A stretch of 64,000 nucleotides of DNA from CAVUMR01 sp963742715 (GCA_963742715.1 CAVUMR010000002.1:124001-188000); one strand, 5' to 3'. Positions 43,695-53,085 are shown, counted from the stretch's first letter. The notes: generated by a model from the sequence alone, not told the origin. Made by a program: numbers and translations.

Positions 43695-43919
43695 GCGCCC
43701 CTCCAGCGATCACCTGGCCAGCTCGCCAGGGACTGTCGGGGTGCGGCTGAATGCCGCCCCCGTTCGCAGGCATGTCGCAAACCTCGGGCAATGCTAGGTC
43801 GGCGTTACTCCGGGTGAGACCACCCGTTGCGGCAGGCCGCGCTGCCAAGTGGTCACGTCGAGTCACCGGGCGGCCTTGCCAACCCACCGACCGGCGCCGC
43901 CGTCCCGGACGCGCCGCGG

Positions 43920-44303
43920 TCAGCCCTTGGCCCGCCGGACCGCTTCGTCGAGTGCCTCGGGGGTACGTCCGACCAGAGCCGATCCGTCGTCCAGCAACAG
44001 GATCGGCCGCTGGATGAGCTGCGGTTCGGCCACCATCGCCTCGATCCAGCGCGGTACGGCCGCCTCGTCCCGGGGCCAGTCGGGCATCCCGAGGGCTACC
44101 GCCGCGGGTTCGCCGGTACGGCAGATGTCCCACGGTTGCGCGTCGAGCCGGCGCAGTACCTCGGTCAGTTCAGCGGCTGTCGGTGGGTCGTCCAGGTACG
44201 CCCGCAGCCGAACCGGTATCCGCGCCTCGCCCAGGGTGTCCCGTGCGGCCGCGCACTTCGAGCAGGACGGGTTGTTCCACATCTCCATGCCATCTGTCTC
44301 CAT
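43920..44303 (-). CDS. ArsC/Spx-family (arsenate-reductase-like) protein
   Basis: 127 aa thioredoxin-like fold. The start WNNPSCSKCAAARDTL holds a Cys-x2-Cys pair, followed by the ArsC middle (AELTEVLRRLDAQPWDICRT) and QRPILLLDDGSALVGRTPE near the end, where the Arg after GQ/Q-RP is family-typical. GGAGATG precedes the ATG. It may reduce arsenate or act as a redox adaptor; no arsenic-resistance genes lie near. Confidence 0.85.
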   Translation of the reverse strand: METDGMEMWNNPSCSKCAAARDTLGEARIPVRLRAYLDDPPTAAELTEVLRRLDAQPWDICRTGEPAAVALGMPDWPRDEAAVPRWIEAMVAEPQLIQRPILLLDDGSALVGRTPEALDEAVRRAKG

Positions 44304-44382
44304 GACATCTCCATTGCCTCGGCTCGCTGGCGCATCCCGGATCGTCGCAGAGCGTCGACAGCACGTGCGCGCGGCACAGCGG

Positions 44383-44388
44383 CATACT
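44383..44388 (+). promoter_or_regulatory. -10 box of a leaderless transcript
   Basis: CATACT, 7 nt before the ATG at 44396; no Shine-Dalgarno site fits between. Confidence 0.45.
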
Positions 44389-44395
44389 GCGCGGC

Positions 44396-44806
44396 ATGAG
44401 CCAGCCGATCGAGCGCATCAATCCAGCCCAGCTGCACGCGACGCCGGGATACCACCACGTCACCGTCGTACCGGCCGGCCGGCTCGCGTTCCTCGCCGGC
44501 CAGTGCCCGTTGGACCTGTCCGGCACCGTGGTGGGGTTGGGCGATCTCGACGCGCAGGTCGACCAGGTAGCGGCCAACGCGTTGACCGCGCTCGCGGCGG
44601 TCAACGCCGGCCCGGAGCACGTCGTACGGTCGGTGATCTACGTGGTGAGCGACGACAACGCGGTACTCGCGGGAGTCTGGCGGCGGTTCACCGGATCGGT
44701 ACTGGCCGGCGCGTTCAGCACCGCGAGCACCCTGCTCGGCGTAACCACGCTCGGCTTCGCGGGTCAGCTGGTGGAGCTGGACCTGACCGCGACCCTGCCG
44801 GAATGA
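44396..44806 (+). CDS. RidA/YjgF/YER057c-family protein
   Basis: 136 aa. Chorismate-mutase-like fold with family blocks FLAGQCPLDLSGTVVGLGDL, VDQVAANALTALAAVNAG, VVRSVIYVVSDD and TLLGVTTLGFAGQLVELDLT. Typical members deaminate reactive enamines and imines. The usual Arg near the C-terminal strand (GARV-type) is not seen, so it belongs to a RidA subgroup that may lack deaminase activity. Single gene. Confidence 0.88.
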   Translation: MSQPIERINPAQLHATPGYHHVTVVPAGRLAFLAGQCPLDLSGTVVGLGDLDAQVDQVAANALTALAAVNAGPEHVVRSVIYVVSDDNAVLAGVWRRFTGSVLAGAFSTASTLLGVTTLGFAGQLVELDLTATLPE

Positions 44807-44852
44807 CCCGGGTGCGCCCGCCCGCGGTACCGGCCGGCGCACCCGTGTCATG

Positions 44853-45875
44853 TCATGCGGCCAGTTGCCAGACGCCGTACGAGATGGCGTCGCTGTTGTG
44901 GTCCAGCGCGGTGTCGTTGATGTTGTTGATGGTGTCGCAGGAGCTGTGGTAGCAGGAGTCGAACGGCTGCCCCGCGGTACCGCCCCACTGTGCTGCCTGA
45001 GTGCTCGTCTTGGTGTAGTCGGCGCCGGAGAACAGACCGCCGACCTGTACACCGGCGCTCTTGAACGAGGCGTGGTCGGAGCGGCCGTCGCCCTCGGTCT
45101 CGATCTCGGTCGGTACGCCGATCGTGCCGAAGTAGTCGTTGAACAGCTGCTGCAGGGCCGGTACGTCGTCGTAGACGAAGTAGCCCGGGTTCGGCGAGCC
45201 GACCATGTCGAAGTTCAGGTACGCGGTGATCCGCGCCAGCTCGTTCGACGGCAGGTTGTCCACGTAGTAGCCGGAGCCGACCATGCCGTACTCCTCGGCA
45301 CCCCACCAGGCGAACCTGAGCGTGGCCGCCGGAGCGGTACCGCTGGCCTGGTACGCGGCCGCGACCGCCTGCGCGACCGCGAGGATCGCCGAACTGCCCG
45401 AGCCGTTGTCGTTGATGCCCGGACCAGCGCCGACGCTGTCCAGGTGGGAGCCGATCATGATCACCCGGTTGGGGTCGGTACCGGGCAGCTCGGCCAGTAC
45501 GTTCCAGCTGGTGCTGCCGAAGATCGAGAACGACTGCTCGGTGACCGAGTAGCCGGCCGCCGCGGCCTGCGCCTCGACGTAGTCGACGGACGCCCGGTAG
45601 CCGGAGTCGCCGGTGGCACGGTTGCCGCCGTTGCTGTCGGCGATGGACTGGAGTTGCTGCAGGTGCGCGCGTACGGCCGCGACATCGATGTCAGGTGCGC
45701 CGTTCGGCAGCGCGGTGTGGACGGCGGTGGCCGGCCGCAGGGCGCTGTTGTCGGTGACCGTGCCGGCCGCGCTGGTGGTCGCGCCCGCCGCGGCGGCGGT
45801 GGCGGCCAGCACCAGGCCGGTGGTTGTGACCGCAGCGAGCCCGTCAAGCAGTCGCCGTACCGCGGGTTTGGACAT
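44853..45875 (-). CDS. Secreted M28-family zinc aminopeptidase
   Basis: 340 aa. ATG at 45875, 7 nt after GGAGG (a GTG 3 nt upstream is the alternative). Signal peptide at residues 1-40. Zinc ligands and catalytic residues are all in place: IGSHLDSVGAGPGINDNGSG (His, Asp), WWGAEEYG (catalytic Glu and ligand Glu), LNFDMVG (Asp), and CYHSSCDT (His), flanked by two Cys. It releases N-terminal residues from peptides outside the cell. It lies directly downstream of the M4 protease gene and complements it. Confidence 0.93.
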   Translation of the reverse strand: MSKPAVRRLLDGLAAVTTTGLVLAATAAAAGATTSAAGTVTDNSALRPATAVHTALPNGAPDIDVAAVRAHLQQLQSIADSNGGNRATGDSGYRASVDYVEAQAAAAGYSVTEQSFSIFGSTSWNVLAELPGTDPNRVIMIGSHLDSVGAGPGINDNGSGSSAILAVAQAVAAAYQASGTAPAATLRFAWWGAEEYGMVGSGYYVDNLPSNELARITAYLNFDMVGSPNPGYFVYDDVPALQQLFNDYFGTIGVPTEIETEGDGRSDHASFKSAGVQVGGLFSGADYTKTSTQAAQWGGTAGQPFDSCYHSSCDTINNINDTALDHNSDAISYGVWQLAA

Positions 45876-45964
45876 CACAGTGCCTCCCCAGGCTGTGTGC
45901 TGAAACGAGTCGTGGCCCCGGGCGGAGAATCCCGCCCGGGGCCACGATCACCGGAGATCCCTGA

Positions 45965-47503
45965 TTAGCAGGGGTCGCTGGCGCTGACGCTTACCGCGTT
46001 CCAGGCCGCCTGAACGGTCTGGTACGGGCCACTGCCACAGCCGTAGAGGTCCGCGGCGGAGCGCAGGGTGGAGACCCGAGCCTGCGAGTAGGTCTCACTG
46101 CTGCTGAAGTACGCGTCGAGCGCGTGGAACCAGATCTGCTCGGCCGCTGCGCGGCCGGCACCGGTAACAGTCGACCCGTCACAGGTCGGGCTGCCGTTGG
46201 AGCCCTCGGCGAGGAGGTAGAAGAAGTGGTTGCCCACGCCGGAGGAGTAGTGCGGGTCGCTGTTCGGGACCGAGGAGTCCCAGCAGTCGTACGAGATGCC
46301 GTCCAGCGACGGGTGGTACATGTAGCGCAGCGGCTGGCCATCGCCGAAGATGTTGATCTTCTCGCCGATGTCGTAGTCGCCCGGGTCCGAGGCGTTGTTC
46401 GCGTAGAACTCGACCATGGAACCGAAGATGTCGCTGGTGGACTCGTTCAGGCCACCGGCGTCGCCGAAGTAGTCCAGACCGGAAACGGCCTGGGTAACTC
46501 CGTGGCTCATCTCGTGGCCGGCCACGTCGAGGGACACGAGCGGACGCGCGTTGCCCTCACCGTCGCCGTACGTCATCTGGGAGCCGTCCCAGAAGGCGTT
46601 CACGTACGCGTTGCCGTAGTGCACCCGGCTCGGAACGCCCTGGCCGTCACCGAAGATGCCGTTGCGGCCGTGCACGTTCTTGTAGTAGTCGAACGTGAGG
46701 GCGGCACCGAAGTGCGCGTCCACGCCGGCCGACGCCGGGTCGTTCTGAGTACCGTCGCCCCAGTTGTTGTCAGCGTCGGTGAAGACGTTGCAGCTGAAGC
46801 TGCCGTGGGCCAGGTCGCACGTGGAGCCGTTGCCGTGCGAGGGGTCCACCATCGAGTACGCCGGGGTGGTGTCGATGTTGACCGCACCCAGGTAGATGCT
46901 GTTGCCAACGCCGATGTCCGTCATGACCTCGTCCCACTTGTGCAGGACCTTGCCGGACTTGGCGTCAACGGTGACGTGCAGGGTGCTGGGGGTCTGGTCG
47001 GCCTTGGTGCCGGACACGACCGTCTCGTAGGCCAGCGTGGCGGTGCTGCCGCCCTTGGCGTCGACGACCAGGCGGGTCGAGCCGGCCTTGGCCACCTTGC
47101 CGGAGAAGGACTTGGTCGCCGTGCTCTTCGCCGTGCTGGCGCTGATCGTGGCGGTCGAGTCCAGGTTGATCGGTGCGGCCAGGGCGTTGCTCGTGCCCGC
47201 GAAGGCACCAGACGCCGTGTTGTGCACGATGAAGTCGCCGCCGAGCACCGGCAGGCCCTTGTACGTGCGGTCGTAACGCACGTGCGTGGCGCCGTTCTTG
47301 TCGACGATCACGCGGTGCACGGAGTACTTGTCAGCAGCCGAACCCTTGATGGCGTCCGCATGCTGGCTGAGCGCCGTGGTTGCCCGTGCCACGGCTGTCG
47401 CCGTGCTGGGCTGCGGCGTCTGCGCGGAAGCCGCGGTCTGGCTGGCGGCACCGAGGCCGGCGACCAGAACGGCGATTCCGGCTACGGCGATTGATCTTTT
47501 CAC
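45965..47503 (-). CDS. Secreted M4 (thermolysin-type) metalloprotease with propeptide
   Basis: 512 aa. GTG start at 47503 after GGGGAGG. Signal peptide (SIAVAGIAVLVAGLGAAS), then an FTP/PepSY propeptide (THVRYDRTYKGLPVLGGDFI). Mature catalytic domain has H330-E-M-S-H334 in DVAGHEMSHGV and the third ligand in GLNESTSDIFGSM. C-terminal His in GVGNHFFYLLAEG region aids catalysis. Neutral endopeptidase that feeds the M28 aminopeptidase encoded 89 bp downstream; the two are probably co-expressed for nutrient scavenging. Confidence 0.94.
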   Translation of the reverse strand: MKRSIAVAGIAVLVAGLGAASQTAASAQTPQPSTATAVARATTALSQHADAIKGSAADKYSVHRVIVDKNGATHVRYDRTYKGLPVLGGDFIVHNTASGAFAGTSNALAAPINLDSTATISASTAKSTATKSFSGKVAKAGSTRLVVDAKGGSTATLAYETVVSGTKADQTPSTLHVTVDAKSGKVLHKWDEVMTDIGVGNSIYLGAVNIDTTPAYSMVDPSHGNGSTCDLAHGSFSCNVFTDADNNWGDGTQNDPASAGVDAHFGAALTFDYYKNVHGRNGIFGDGQGVPSRVHYGNAYVNAFWDGSQMTYGDGEGNARPLVSLDVAGHEMSHGVTQAVSGLDYFGDAGGLNESTSDIFGSMVEFYANNASDPGDYDIGEKINIFGDGQPLRYMYHPSLDGISYDCWDSSVPNSDPHYSSGVGNHFFYLLAEGSNGSPTCDGSTVTGAGRAAAEQIWFHALDAYFSSSETYSQARVSTLRSAADLYGCGSGPYQTVQAAWNAVSVSASDPC

Positions 47504-47830
47504 CCGAGCCTCCCCATTCGAGCTCATTTACGACAAGTGTCGCGAGGCAGGTATAACAGTCCAGACCAGATCGTGTAAATGTCTCACGTCGGCCCAAAAC
47601 ATAAATGAGCCGGATAACTCAGGTAAATTACCCCAAGTGCATGCAGATGTACGCTAAGCGATAAGCCCTGCGCAATGGGGACATCCGGGAGCCGTCAAGG
47701 CGCGATCGGCCCCTCAGAAGGCGGCCAGGACCTAAGGTCACCGGCCGGACCTGGGCCCAACGACGGATGGACCTAGGCCCACTCGGCCGTTGCGCTCGCG
47801 ACGGATTGAGCGGACACTCCCGGCCCCTCG
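47504..47830. other. Promoter and leader region of the M4 protease gene
   Basis: 327 bp with no gene. The part at 47530-47670 is AT-rich for this genome and should hold the minus-strand promoter; no recognisable riboswitch or sigma-specific box was found. Confidence 0.5.
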
Positions 47831-48415
47831 TCAAGCCGGCAGGCGACCGCCGGCTGGTGCGGTGGAGCCGGCGCCCGGTCGGATCCGGTAAAGGACGTGC
47901 CGCCTCAGCGGATGCCCGGCGGACAGGTCCGGGTGGTCGAAGTCGTCGGCCGGATCGTGGGTCATCCCGATCCGGCGCATCACCGCCTGGGAGCGCTGGT
48001 TCGGGTAGCCGGTGAACGAGACGATCTCGTCGAGCCCGGCCGGGCCGAAGCCGAAGCCGATCGCGGCCCGGGCCGCTTCACTCGCGTACCCCTGCCCCCA
48101 GGCATCGCGGGCCAGTCGCCACCCCACCTCCACGGCGGGCGTGAAGTGCGCGGTGAAGCGGGGCCGGGACAGGCCGGTGAAACCGACGAAGTGCCCCGTC
48201 GAGCGCACCTCCACCGCCCACAGGCCGAAGCCGGACTGGTCGAAGCCGTCCTCGATCCGGTCCACCATCGCGTCACTCTCGGCGGACGAGAGGGCGGCCG
48301 GGAAGTACCGCATGACCTCGGGGTCGGCATTCATCGCGGCGAACGGTTCCCGGTCGGCCGGTGTCCAGCGCCGCAGCCGGAGTCGTTCGGTACGCAGCTC
48401 AGGTCCGTTCGACAC
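47831..48415 (-). CDS. GNAT-family (RimJ/RimL-like) acetyltransferase
   Basis: 194 aa. RimJ/RimL-type start (LRTERLRLRRWTPADREPFA), the paired strands FVGFTGLSRPRF and VEVGWRLARDAWGQGYASEA with the acetyl-CoA loop, and NQRSQAVMRRIGM near the end. Acts on a protein N-terminus or small molecule; the substrate is unknown. GTG start. Divergent from the gene at 48543. Confidence 0.9.
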   Translation of the reverse strand: MSNGPELRTERLRLRRWTPADREPFAAMNADPEVMRYFPAALSSAESDAMVDRIEDGFDQSGFGLWAVEVRSTGHFVGFTGLSRPRFTAHFTPAVEVGWRLARDAWGQGYASEAARAAIGFGFGPAGLDEIVSFTGYPNQRSQAVMRRIGMTHDPADDFDHPDLSAGHPLRRHVLYRIRPGAGSTAPAGGRLPA

Positions 48416-48542
48416 GGCCCGACGCTAACCGACTGCGGCGACGGCCCTGCCGTACCGGCGCCGGACCGGGTCGAGCCGAGTATCCGGCTAGCGGGATGAT
48501 CGCTAGGCTCGGCGCGTCCCAGTTGTCATCGGGAGGGGCTCA

Positions 48543-49328
48543 GTGTCGGATCCCGCCGCCGAAGCACGGCCACGGCCATGGCTCGGCAGTGGGTATGCCC
48601 ACCTCGTCCTTCCGGTGCCCTATCTCGGGGACGCGGAGCTGCACCTGCTCGACGACGCGCTCACGACCGAGGACGGCTGGACCCTCGCCAAGCCGGACAT
48701 CAGCCGCCCGCTGCTCCGGTTGGACTGGTGGCGGCGGGACGGCGGCGCGCTCACGGTCGCCGTGCTGGGCTGGTACCCGCTGCTGCTGACCATCGGATCC
48801 GGTGGGGCCGGAGCGGCACCCCGGCCGCCGGTCGCCCGCACCGGAGCACCGGTCAGCAAGCACGCCGAGCCGACGCACCGGCGCCGGGCCGCACCACTCA
48901 TCCCGCTGACCCGCCTGTCCCGGCCGGCGATCCGGCGCGCGCTCGCCCGGATCACCGACGCGGTACTCGCCGACGGCGGCCGGCGGGTCGACGATCGCGA
49001 GCTGGCCGATGCGGTACACGCCTGCCGGGCCCGGTGGGATCGCGCCGCGGCCGCACACCGGGTGGTACGCGACGAGCGCGGGCGGTTGAGCCGCCGGCAG
49101 TGCCCGGTCTGCTCCGGCTGGTCCGGTCATGACGCCCCGCACTGCCACCAGTGCGGGCGGCGGTTCACTCCCGCGGACGACACCGCCTGGGCGGCGGTGT
49201 GCCAGCCGGCCCGTACCCGGCTCGCCGCGGCCGACGCGGAACTGGCCGGGCTGGCCCGGGGAGTGGACCTGTTCCCCGACTGGCCGGTGTCGGGCGATAC
49301 CCCGGGTACGCCGGAGGCACAGTCGTGA
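48543..49328 (+). CDS. Unrecognised zinc-ribbon protein
   Basis: 261 aa. GTG start after GGGAGGGG. The N-terminal ~90 residues are beta-rich and Trp-rich (AHLVLPVPYLGDAELHLLDD, RLDWWRRDGGALTV). Near residues 180-205 two Cys pairs form a zinc ribbon (CPVCSGWSGHDAPHCHQCGR). No nuclease or kinase motif. The stop overlaps the GTG start of the next gene (GTGA), so the two proteins are made together. Function unknown. Confidence 0.7.
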   Translation: MSDPAAEARPRPWLGSGYAHLVLPVPYLGDAELHLLDDALTTEDGWTLAKPDISRPLLRLDWWRRDGGALTVAVLGWYPLLLTIGSGGAGAAPRPPVARTGAPVSKHAEPTHRRRAAPLIPLTRLSRPAIRRALARITDAVLADGGRRVDDRELADAVHACRARWDRAAAAHRVVRDERGRLSRRQCPVCSGWSGHDAPHCHQCGRRFTPADDTAWAAVCQPARTRLAAADAELAGLARGVDLFPDWPVSGDTPGTPEAQS

Positions 49329-51406
49329 CGCCGAGGCTGCCGGTCTTCCTCGCCAGCCGGCTGGTCGCGAGCGAGGAACGTTGGGGCTGGGAGTACCGGG
49401 AGCCGGCCGGCGCCGCCACGTTCGCCGACGACCCGCCCGCGCTGGCCGTACTGGAGCCGACCTGGGCCAGCGAGCTGACCGGCCGGTACGACCGGGCCAT
49501 GGGTCGGCGGCGGGTACGGCTGCTGCGCGCGGGCGGGCTCGAGCTGCTCGCCGTCGGCGGACTGGTCTGGTTCTGGCGCGAGGGCGGTCCGGCCGGCCCG
49601 ATCGCGGCGGTACTCGCGCTGGTCGCGCTCGGCATGGTCGCGCACGCGTACCTGGCGCTGTACCGGCCGCGTCGCCGGGCGGCACGCGCGTACCGGACCT
49701 GGCGGGACGAGTGCCTGGCCGAGTATCCCGACGTGATCCGGCGTACCGCCCAGTGGCGCGCCAACCGGGACAGCCACGACCGGACCGAGTCCGAGCGCAT
49801 CCGGGCGACCCGGTGGCTGGACCTGCGACCGACCAGCACGCAGCGGGTCGACGTGTACGGCGGTACCCCGGCGGGCTGGGACACGCTGCTCGCCGCGGTG
49901 GGCGGTTCGCTGCTCAACGCCACTCCCGGCATGTCGATCAGCGTGGTGGATCTCAGCCCGGACAGCGTGAGCCGCGGCCTGGTCTCGCTGGCCGGTCGTA
50001 CCGGACACGCCGCCGACCTGTTGACGCTGCCCGAGCACCTGTCCGCGGTGAACCTGCTCGCCGGACTCGACCCGGCCGGTATCGGATGGGTGCTCGCCAG
50101 CGCCATGTCGGCCGACGCCGGCTCCGAAGCCGCGGCCGGCACCGCGCCAGGCACCGCGACCGCCACCGGCCCCGCGTCTGCCACCGGCCCCGGCGCTGCC
50201 ACCGCGGCCGGCCCCGGCACCGCGGCCAGCACCGCGTCGACCGCGGCCGGTTCGGCGGGGACAGCGAAGGCGAAGGCGACCGCGGCGGACCGGGCCCGGC
50301 CCGATCCGGACCTGGTCCGGCGGGTGGCCGAATGTGTCACGGCGCCGGTCAGCCTCGGCCGGCTGGCACTCGCGGTACGGGAGTTGTCCGGCGCCGACCG
50401 CCCGGCGCGGGCCGGCTCGGCGGTACCCGGTACCGCCGGGGGCGACCGGCCCGCTGAATCGGCCACCGCCGGATCGGGCCCGACGAGCCGGCCGGCCGCG
50501 GCTGGGGCGACCCAGGAGCGGCTCACCGACGACGAGCTGTCCGCGCTGGCCGAACTACGGCGCGACACCCCGGCGATCGCGCTGCCCGCGCTACTCCGGC
50601 TGGGGGAGGCGCTGACCGAGCTTGCCGCGGCCGAGGGCACCAGGTCACCGGTGGAGCCGTACCGCGATCCGGCCGCCGGGCTGCGGGTACTGCAGCTCTC
50701 TGACCGGGTCGCCGGTACCGCGCTGCCCCTGCTCCGGCAGATCGTCATCGCGGTACTGGCCGAGCAGATCCGGCGCGAACCGCCGGCCGACCGGCCGCGA
50801 CTGCTCGCCATCACCGGCGCCGACCACCTGTCCGCCGGTTTCCTGGACCGGCTGGACCAGCTACTACGGCGCCGCTCGATCCGCTTGATGCTGTTCTTCC
50901 GGCACCTGCGGCCGGACGTGCACCCGGCCACCGTGCATCCGGCGACGATGCCGCCCGCCACGGCCGGCGCGACCGTGCTGATGCGGATGCCGGACCCGAC
51001 CGATGCCGACCGGGCGGCGGCTCTGGTCGGTACCCGACACCGGCTGCTGGCCAGCCAGCTCACCGTGCCGCCGGGTGCGGAGCCGGACCGGACCGACGCC
51101 GGCGGGGTGGACGGCGAGCCGCCCGGCTACCCGCACGAGGCGGTCGTCCACCTCGGCGCGGCCCGGCCCGGCATGCTCGCGATCGGGGCCGCGCCGTACC
51201 ATCGGGCCTACCGCCACGCCGTCGCCGCCCGCCTGTTCACCGAGCTGTCGCCGACCGGGTACGTGCTGGTCGACCCGGCCGACGGGGGCAGCCCCCGGCT
51301 GGGCGACTGCGATCCGACGGTGTTCGGTCAGCATCCCGAGCCGCGACCCCGACCGGTCCAGGGTGAGGCGCCGGAGATCCCGCGGTGGGCCACCGACAAC
51401 GACTGA
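49325..51406 (+). CDS. Unrecognised large membrane protein coupled to the zinc-ribbon protein
   Basis: 693 aa. Two membrane helices near residues 70-110 (LLAVGGLVWFWREGG region, then IAAVLALVALGMVAHAYLAL). The rest is cytosolic and reads like a degenerate P-loop fold: VYGGTPAGWDTLLAAVGGSL, SISVVDLSPDSVSRGLVSLA, then LLAITGADHLSAGFLDRLDQ. An intact Walker A is missing, so it may be an inactive relative of HerA/FtsK-like ATPases; that is a guess from layout. Residues 262-320 are an Ala/Thr/Gly linker. GTG start fixed by the GTGA overlap. Confidence 0.7.
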   Translation: MTPRLPVFLASRLVASEERWGWEYREPAGAATFADDPPALAVLEPTWASELTGRYDRAMGRRRVRLLRAGGLELLAVGGLVWFWREGGPAGPIAAVLALVALGMVAHAYLALYRPRRRAARAYRTWRDECLAEYPDVIRRTAQWRANRDSHDRTESERIRATRWLDLRPTSTQRVDVYGGTPAGWDTLLAAVGGSLLNATPGMSISVVDLSPDSVSRGLVSLAGRTGHAADLLTLPEHLSAVNLLAGLDPAGIGWVLASAMSADAGSEAAAGTAPGTATATGPASATGPGAATAAGPGTAASTASTAAGSAGTAKAKATAADRARPDPDLVRRVAECVTAPVSLGRLALAVRELSGADRPARAGSAVPGTAGGDRPAESATAGSGPTSRPAAAGATQERLTDDELSALAELRRDTPAIALPALLRLGEALTELAAAEGTRSPVEPYRDPAAGLRVLQLSDRVAGTALPLLRQIVIAVLAEQIRREPPADRPRLLAITGADHLSAGFLDRLDQLLRRRSIRLMLFFRHLRPDVHPATVHPATMPPATAGATVLMRMPDPTDADRAAALVGTRHRLLASQLTVPPGAEPDRTDAGGVDGEPPGYPHEAVVHLGAARPGMLAIGAAPYHRAYRHAVAARLFTELSPTGYVLVDPADGGSPRLGDCDPTVFGQHPEPRPRPVQGEAPEIPRWATDND

Positions 51407-51507
51407 TCCGCCGCCGCGGACTCCCGGTCTGGCGACGGCCGGCCGGTGCCGCGGGCGACCGCCGACCCGGTTGACCATCCGACGGTACGGACTGGGAACC
51501 TTGCACC

Positions 51508-52116
51508 ATGAGCGGCAGCACGGGCGCTGAACCCGCCGACGTCAGCTGGCCGGTGCCGGCCGGCCCACCAGCACGGATCCGGCCGAGCCGGTTGTGGTAC
51601 CTGATCGCCGCCGTGATCCTCGTACTGGGGATCGGTGCCGGGCTGGCGTTCCTGTTCTTCGCCCTGCGGCCGGCGCTGGGCCCGATGGAGCAGTTCTCGG
51701 CCGGGCAGCCCCAGCGGATCGAGCTCGGCAGTACCCGTTCGCGCACGTTGTACCTGGACGGCGACTTCAAGTCGCTGCTGACGGACATCAAGTGCCATAC
51801 CGCGGCCGGTGAGAGCGGGGTACGGCTGATCCCGGTCGCGGGCGCGCTACAGGTCACCAACGGCTCCGGTACCTGGTACGCGATCTACCAGATAGACGTG
51901 AGCCGCTCCGGCACGTACGAGATCACCTGCGAAACCGAGGACGGCCGGCCGGCGATCCTGGCGGTCGGACCACGCACCGGGCTGCGCGGGTTGTTCCTCG
52001 GCGTGGCCGGGGCGGTGGTGTGTCCGATGGCAAGCTTCCTGGCGGCGGCGCTGATCGGGCTGATCGTGGCGATCCGGCGGCATTCCGCGAAGCGGCGGCT
52101 GACGCTGCCGAGCTGA
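51508..52116 (+). CDS. Two-span membrane protein with an extracytoplasmic beta domain
   Basis: 202 aa. Helices at residues 29-53 (LWYLIAAVILVLGIGAGLAF) and about 155-185 (GLFLGVAGAVVCPMASFLAA). Between them ~100 residues rich in strands (TLYLDGDFKSLLTDIKCHTA, YAIYQIDVSRSGTYEITCET) with two Cys that could form a disulphide outside the membrane. No family recognised. Same strand as the zinc-ribbon/membrane pair, 101 bp downstream; possibly part of the same group. Confidence 0.7.
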   Translation: MSGSTGAEPADVSWPVPAGPPARIRPSRLWYLIAAVILVLGIGAGLAFLFFALRPALGPMEQFSAGQPQRIELGSTRSRTLYLDGDFKSLLTDIKCHTAAGESGVRLIPVAGALQVTNGSGTWYAIYQIDVSRSGTYEITCETEDGRPAILAVGPRTGLRGLFLGVAGAVVCPMASFLAAALIGLIVAIRRHSAKRRLTLPS

Positions 52117-52217
52117 CCGGCGCGGGTGCGTCCCCCGCGGCAACCGCGGTCGCCCGGTGCCGAGCGGGGCGATAGCGGCGCAGCGATTGGACCGTGGACG
52201 GCGGTTGGCGGTGCCGC

Positions 52218-52284
52218 GATTGAAGGTGGCCGGCGATTGAAGGTGGCCGGCGTTGAAGGTGGCCGGCGATTGAAGGTGGCCGGC
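52218..52284. repeat. Four 17-bp tandem repeats (GATTGAAGGTGGCCGGC)
   Basis: Three 17-bp units and one of 16 bp, head to tail, in the gap between convergent genes. Non-coding. Confidence 0.9.
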
Positions 52285-52324
52285 CCCGTGATGGAGCCGG
52301 CCACCATTCGGGTCGGAAAACCGC

Positions 52325-52849
52325 CTACGCAGGCGCCGGTTGCCGGTTGAGCTGACGCAGCAGGGCGCTGCAGAACGCGGGCAGGTCCTTCGGCGAGCGG
52401 GACGTGATGAGGTTCCCGTCCTCGACCACCTCCGCGTCGGTCCAGTCCGCCCCGGCGTTCACCAGGTCGGTACGGACCGACGCCCACGAGGTCACCCGGC
52501 GACCGCGGAGCACGTCGGCTTCGGCGAGCATCCACGGACCGTGGCAGATCACCGCGGTGGGCCGCCCGCCTTCCACCATGGCGCGGGTGAGCGCCACCAT
52601 GCCCGCGTTGGTACGCAGCTTGTCCGGCGAGTACCCGCCGGGAATGACCAGCGCGTCGAAGCTCTTCGGGTCGATCGAGTCGATACCGGCGTCGGACGTG
52701 ATCTCCGAACCGTTCTTGCCGGTGAGCGTGGTACCGCTCTCGACTCCGATGATCACCGCTTCGTGGCCGGCTTCGCGGACCGCCTCGTACGGCTTGCTGA
52801 ACTCGGAGTCCTCGAACACGTCGGCGACGATGAATGCGACCTTCGACAT
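52325..52849 (-). CDS. DJ-1/PfpI-family (class I glutamine-amidotransferase-like) protein
   Basis: 174 aa. Nucleophile elbow AVICHGPWML with Cys near residue 101 and adjacent His; partner Glu in ADVFEDSEF near residue 14. DALVIPGGYSPDKLRTN is another family block. Members include protein/nucleotide deglycases, chaperones and intracellular proteases; the closest style is the PfpI/YhbO stress group. Monocistronic. Confidence 0.92.
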   Translation of the reverse strand: MSKVAFIVADVFEDSEFSKPYEAVREAGHEAVIIGVESGTTLTGKNGSEITSDAGIDSIDPKSFDALVIPGGYSPDKLRTNAGMVALTRAMVEGGRPTAVICHGPWMLAEADVLRGRRVTSWASVRTDLVNAGADWTDAEVVEDGNLITSRSPKDLPAFCSALLRQLNRQPAPA

Positions 52850-53031
52850 CGGTGTTCACCTCACTTCCAGGTACAGCGTTCCAGTGGTACGACGCGGCAC
52901 CCCTGGCTGGCAGGCATGCGTACCCGGGTGTCGCATCGTCGTATCCCATGCCCCGCTGGCGCGCGTTCAACCATCCGGAACCGGCCCGATCGGCTCCGGC
53001 CGCGGCGACACCCCGGCGCACGGGCCCGGCG

Positions 53032-53082
53032 GTGCGGGTCAGCCGGCGGTGCGGGTCAGCCGGCGGTGTAGGTCAGCCGGCG
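53032..53082. repeat. Three 17-bp tandem repeats (GTGCGGGTCAGCCGGCG)
   Basis: Two exact units and one with two changes, ending 3 bp before the hisN stop codon. A fourth, shortened unit runs into the stop codon itself. Confidence 0.85.
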
Positions 53083-53085
53083 GTG

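Noticed and set aside
52218..52284. CRISPR or origin iterons
   Set aside because: No unique spacers, only four units, and no dnaA or rep gene nearby.
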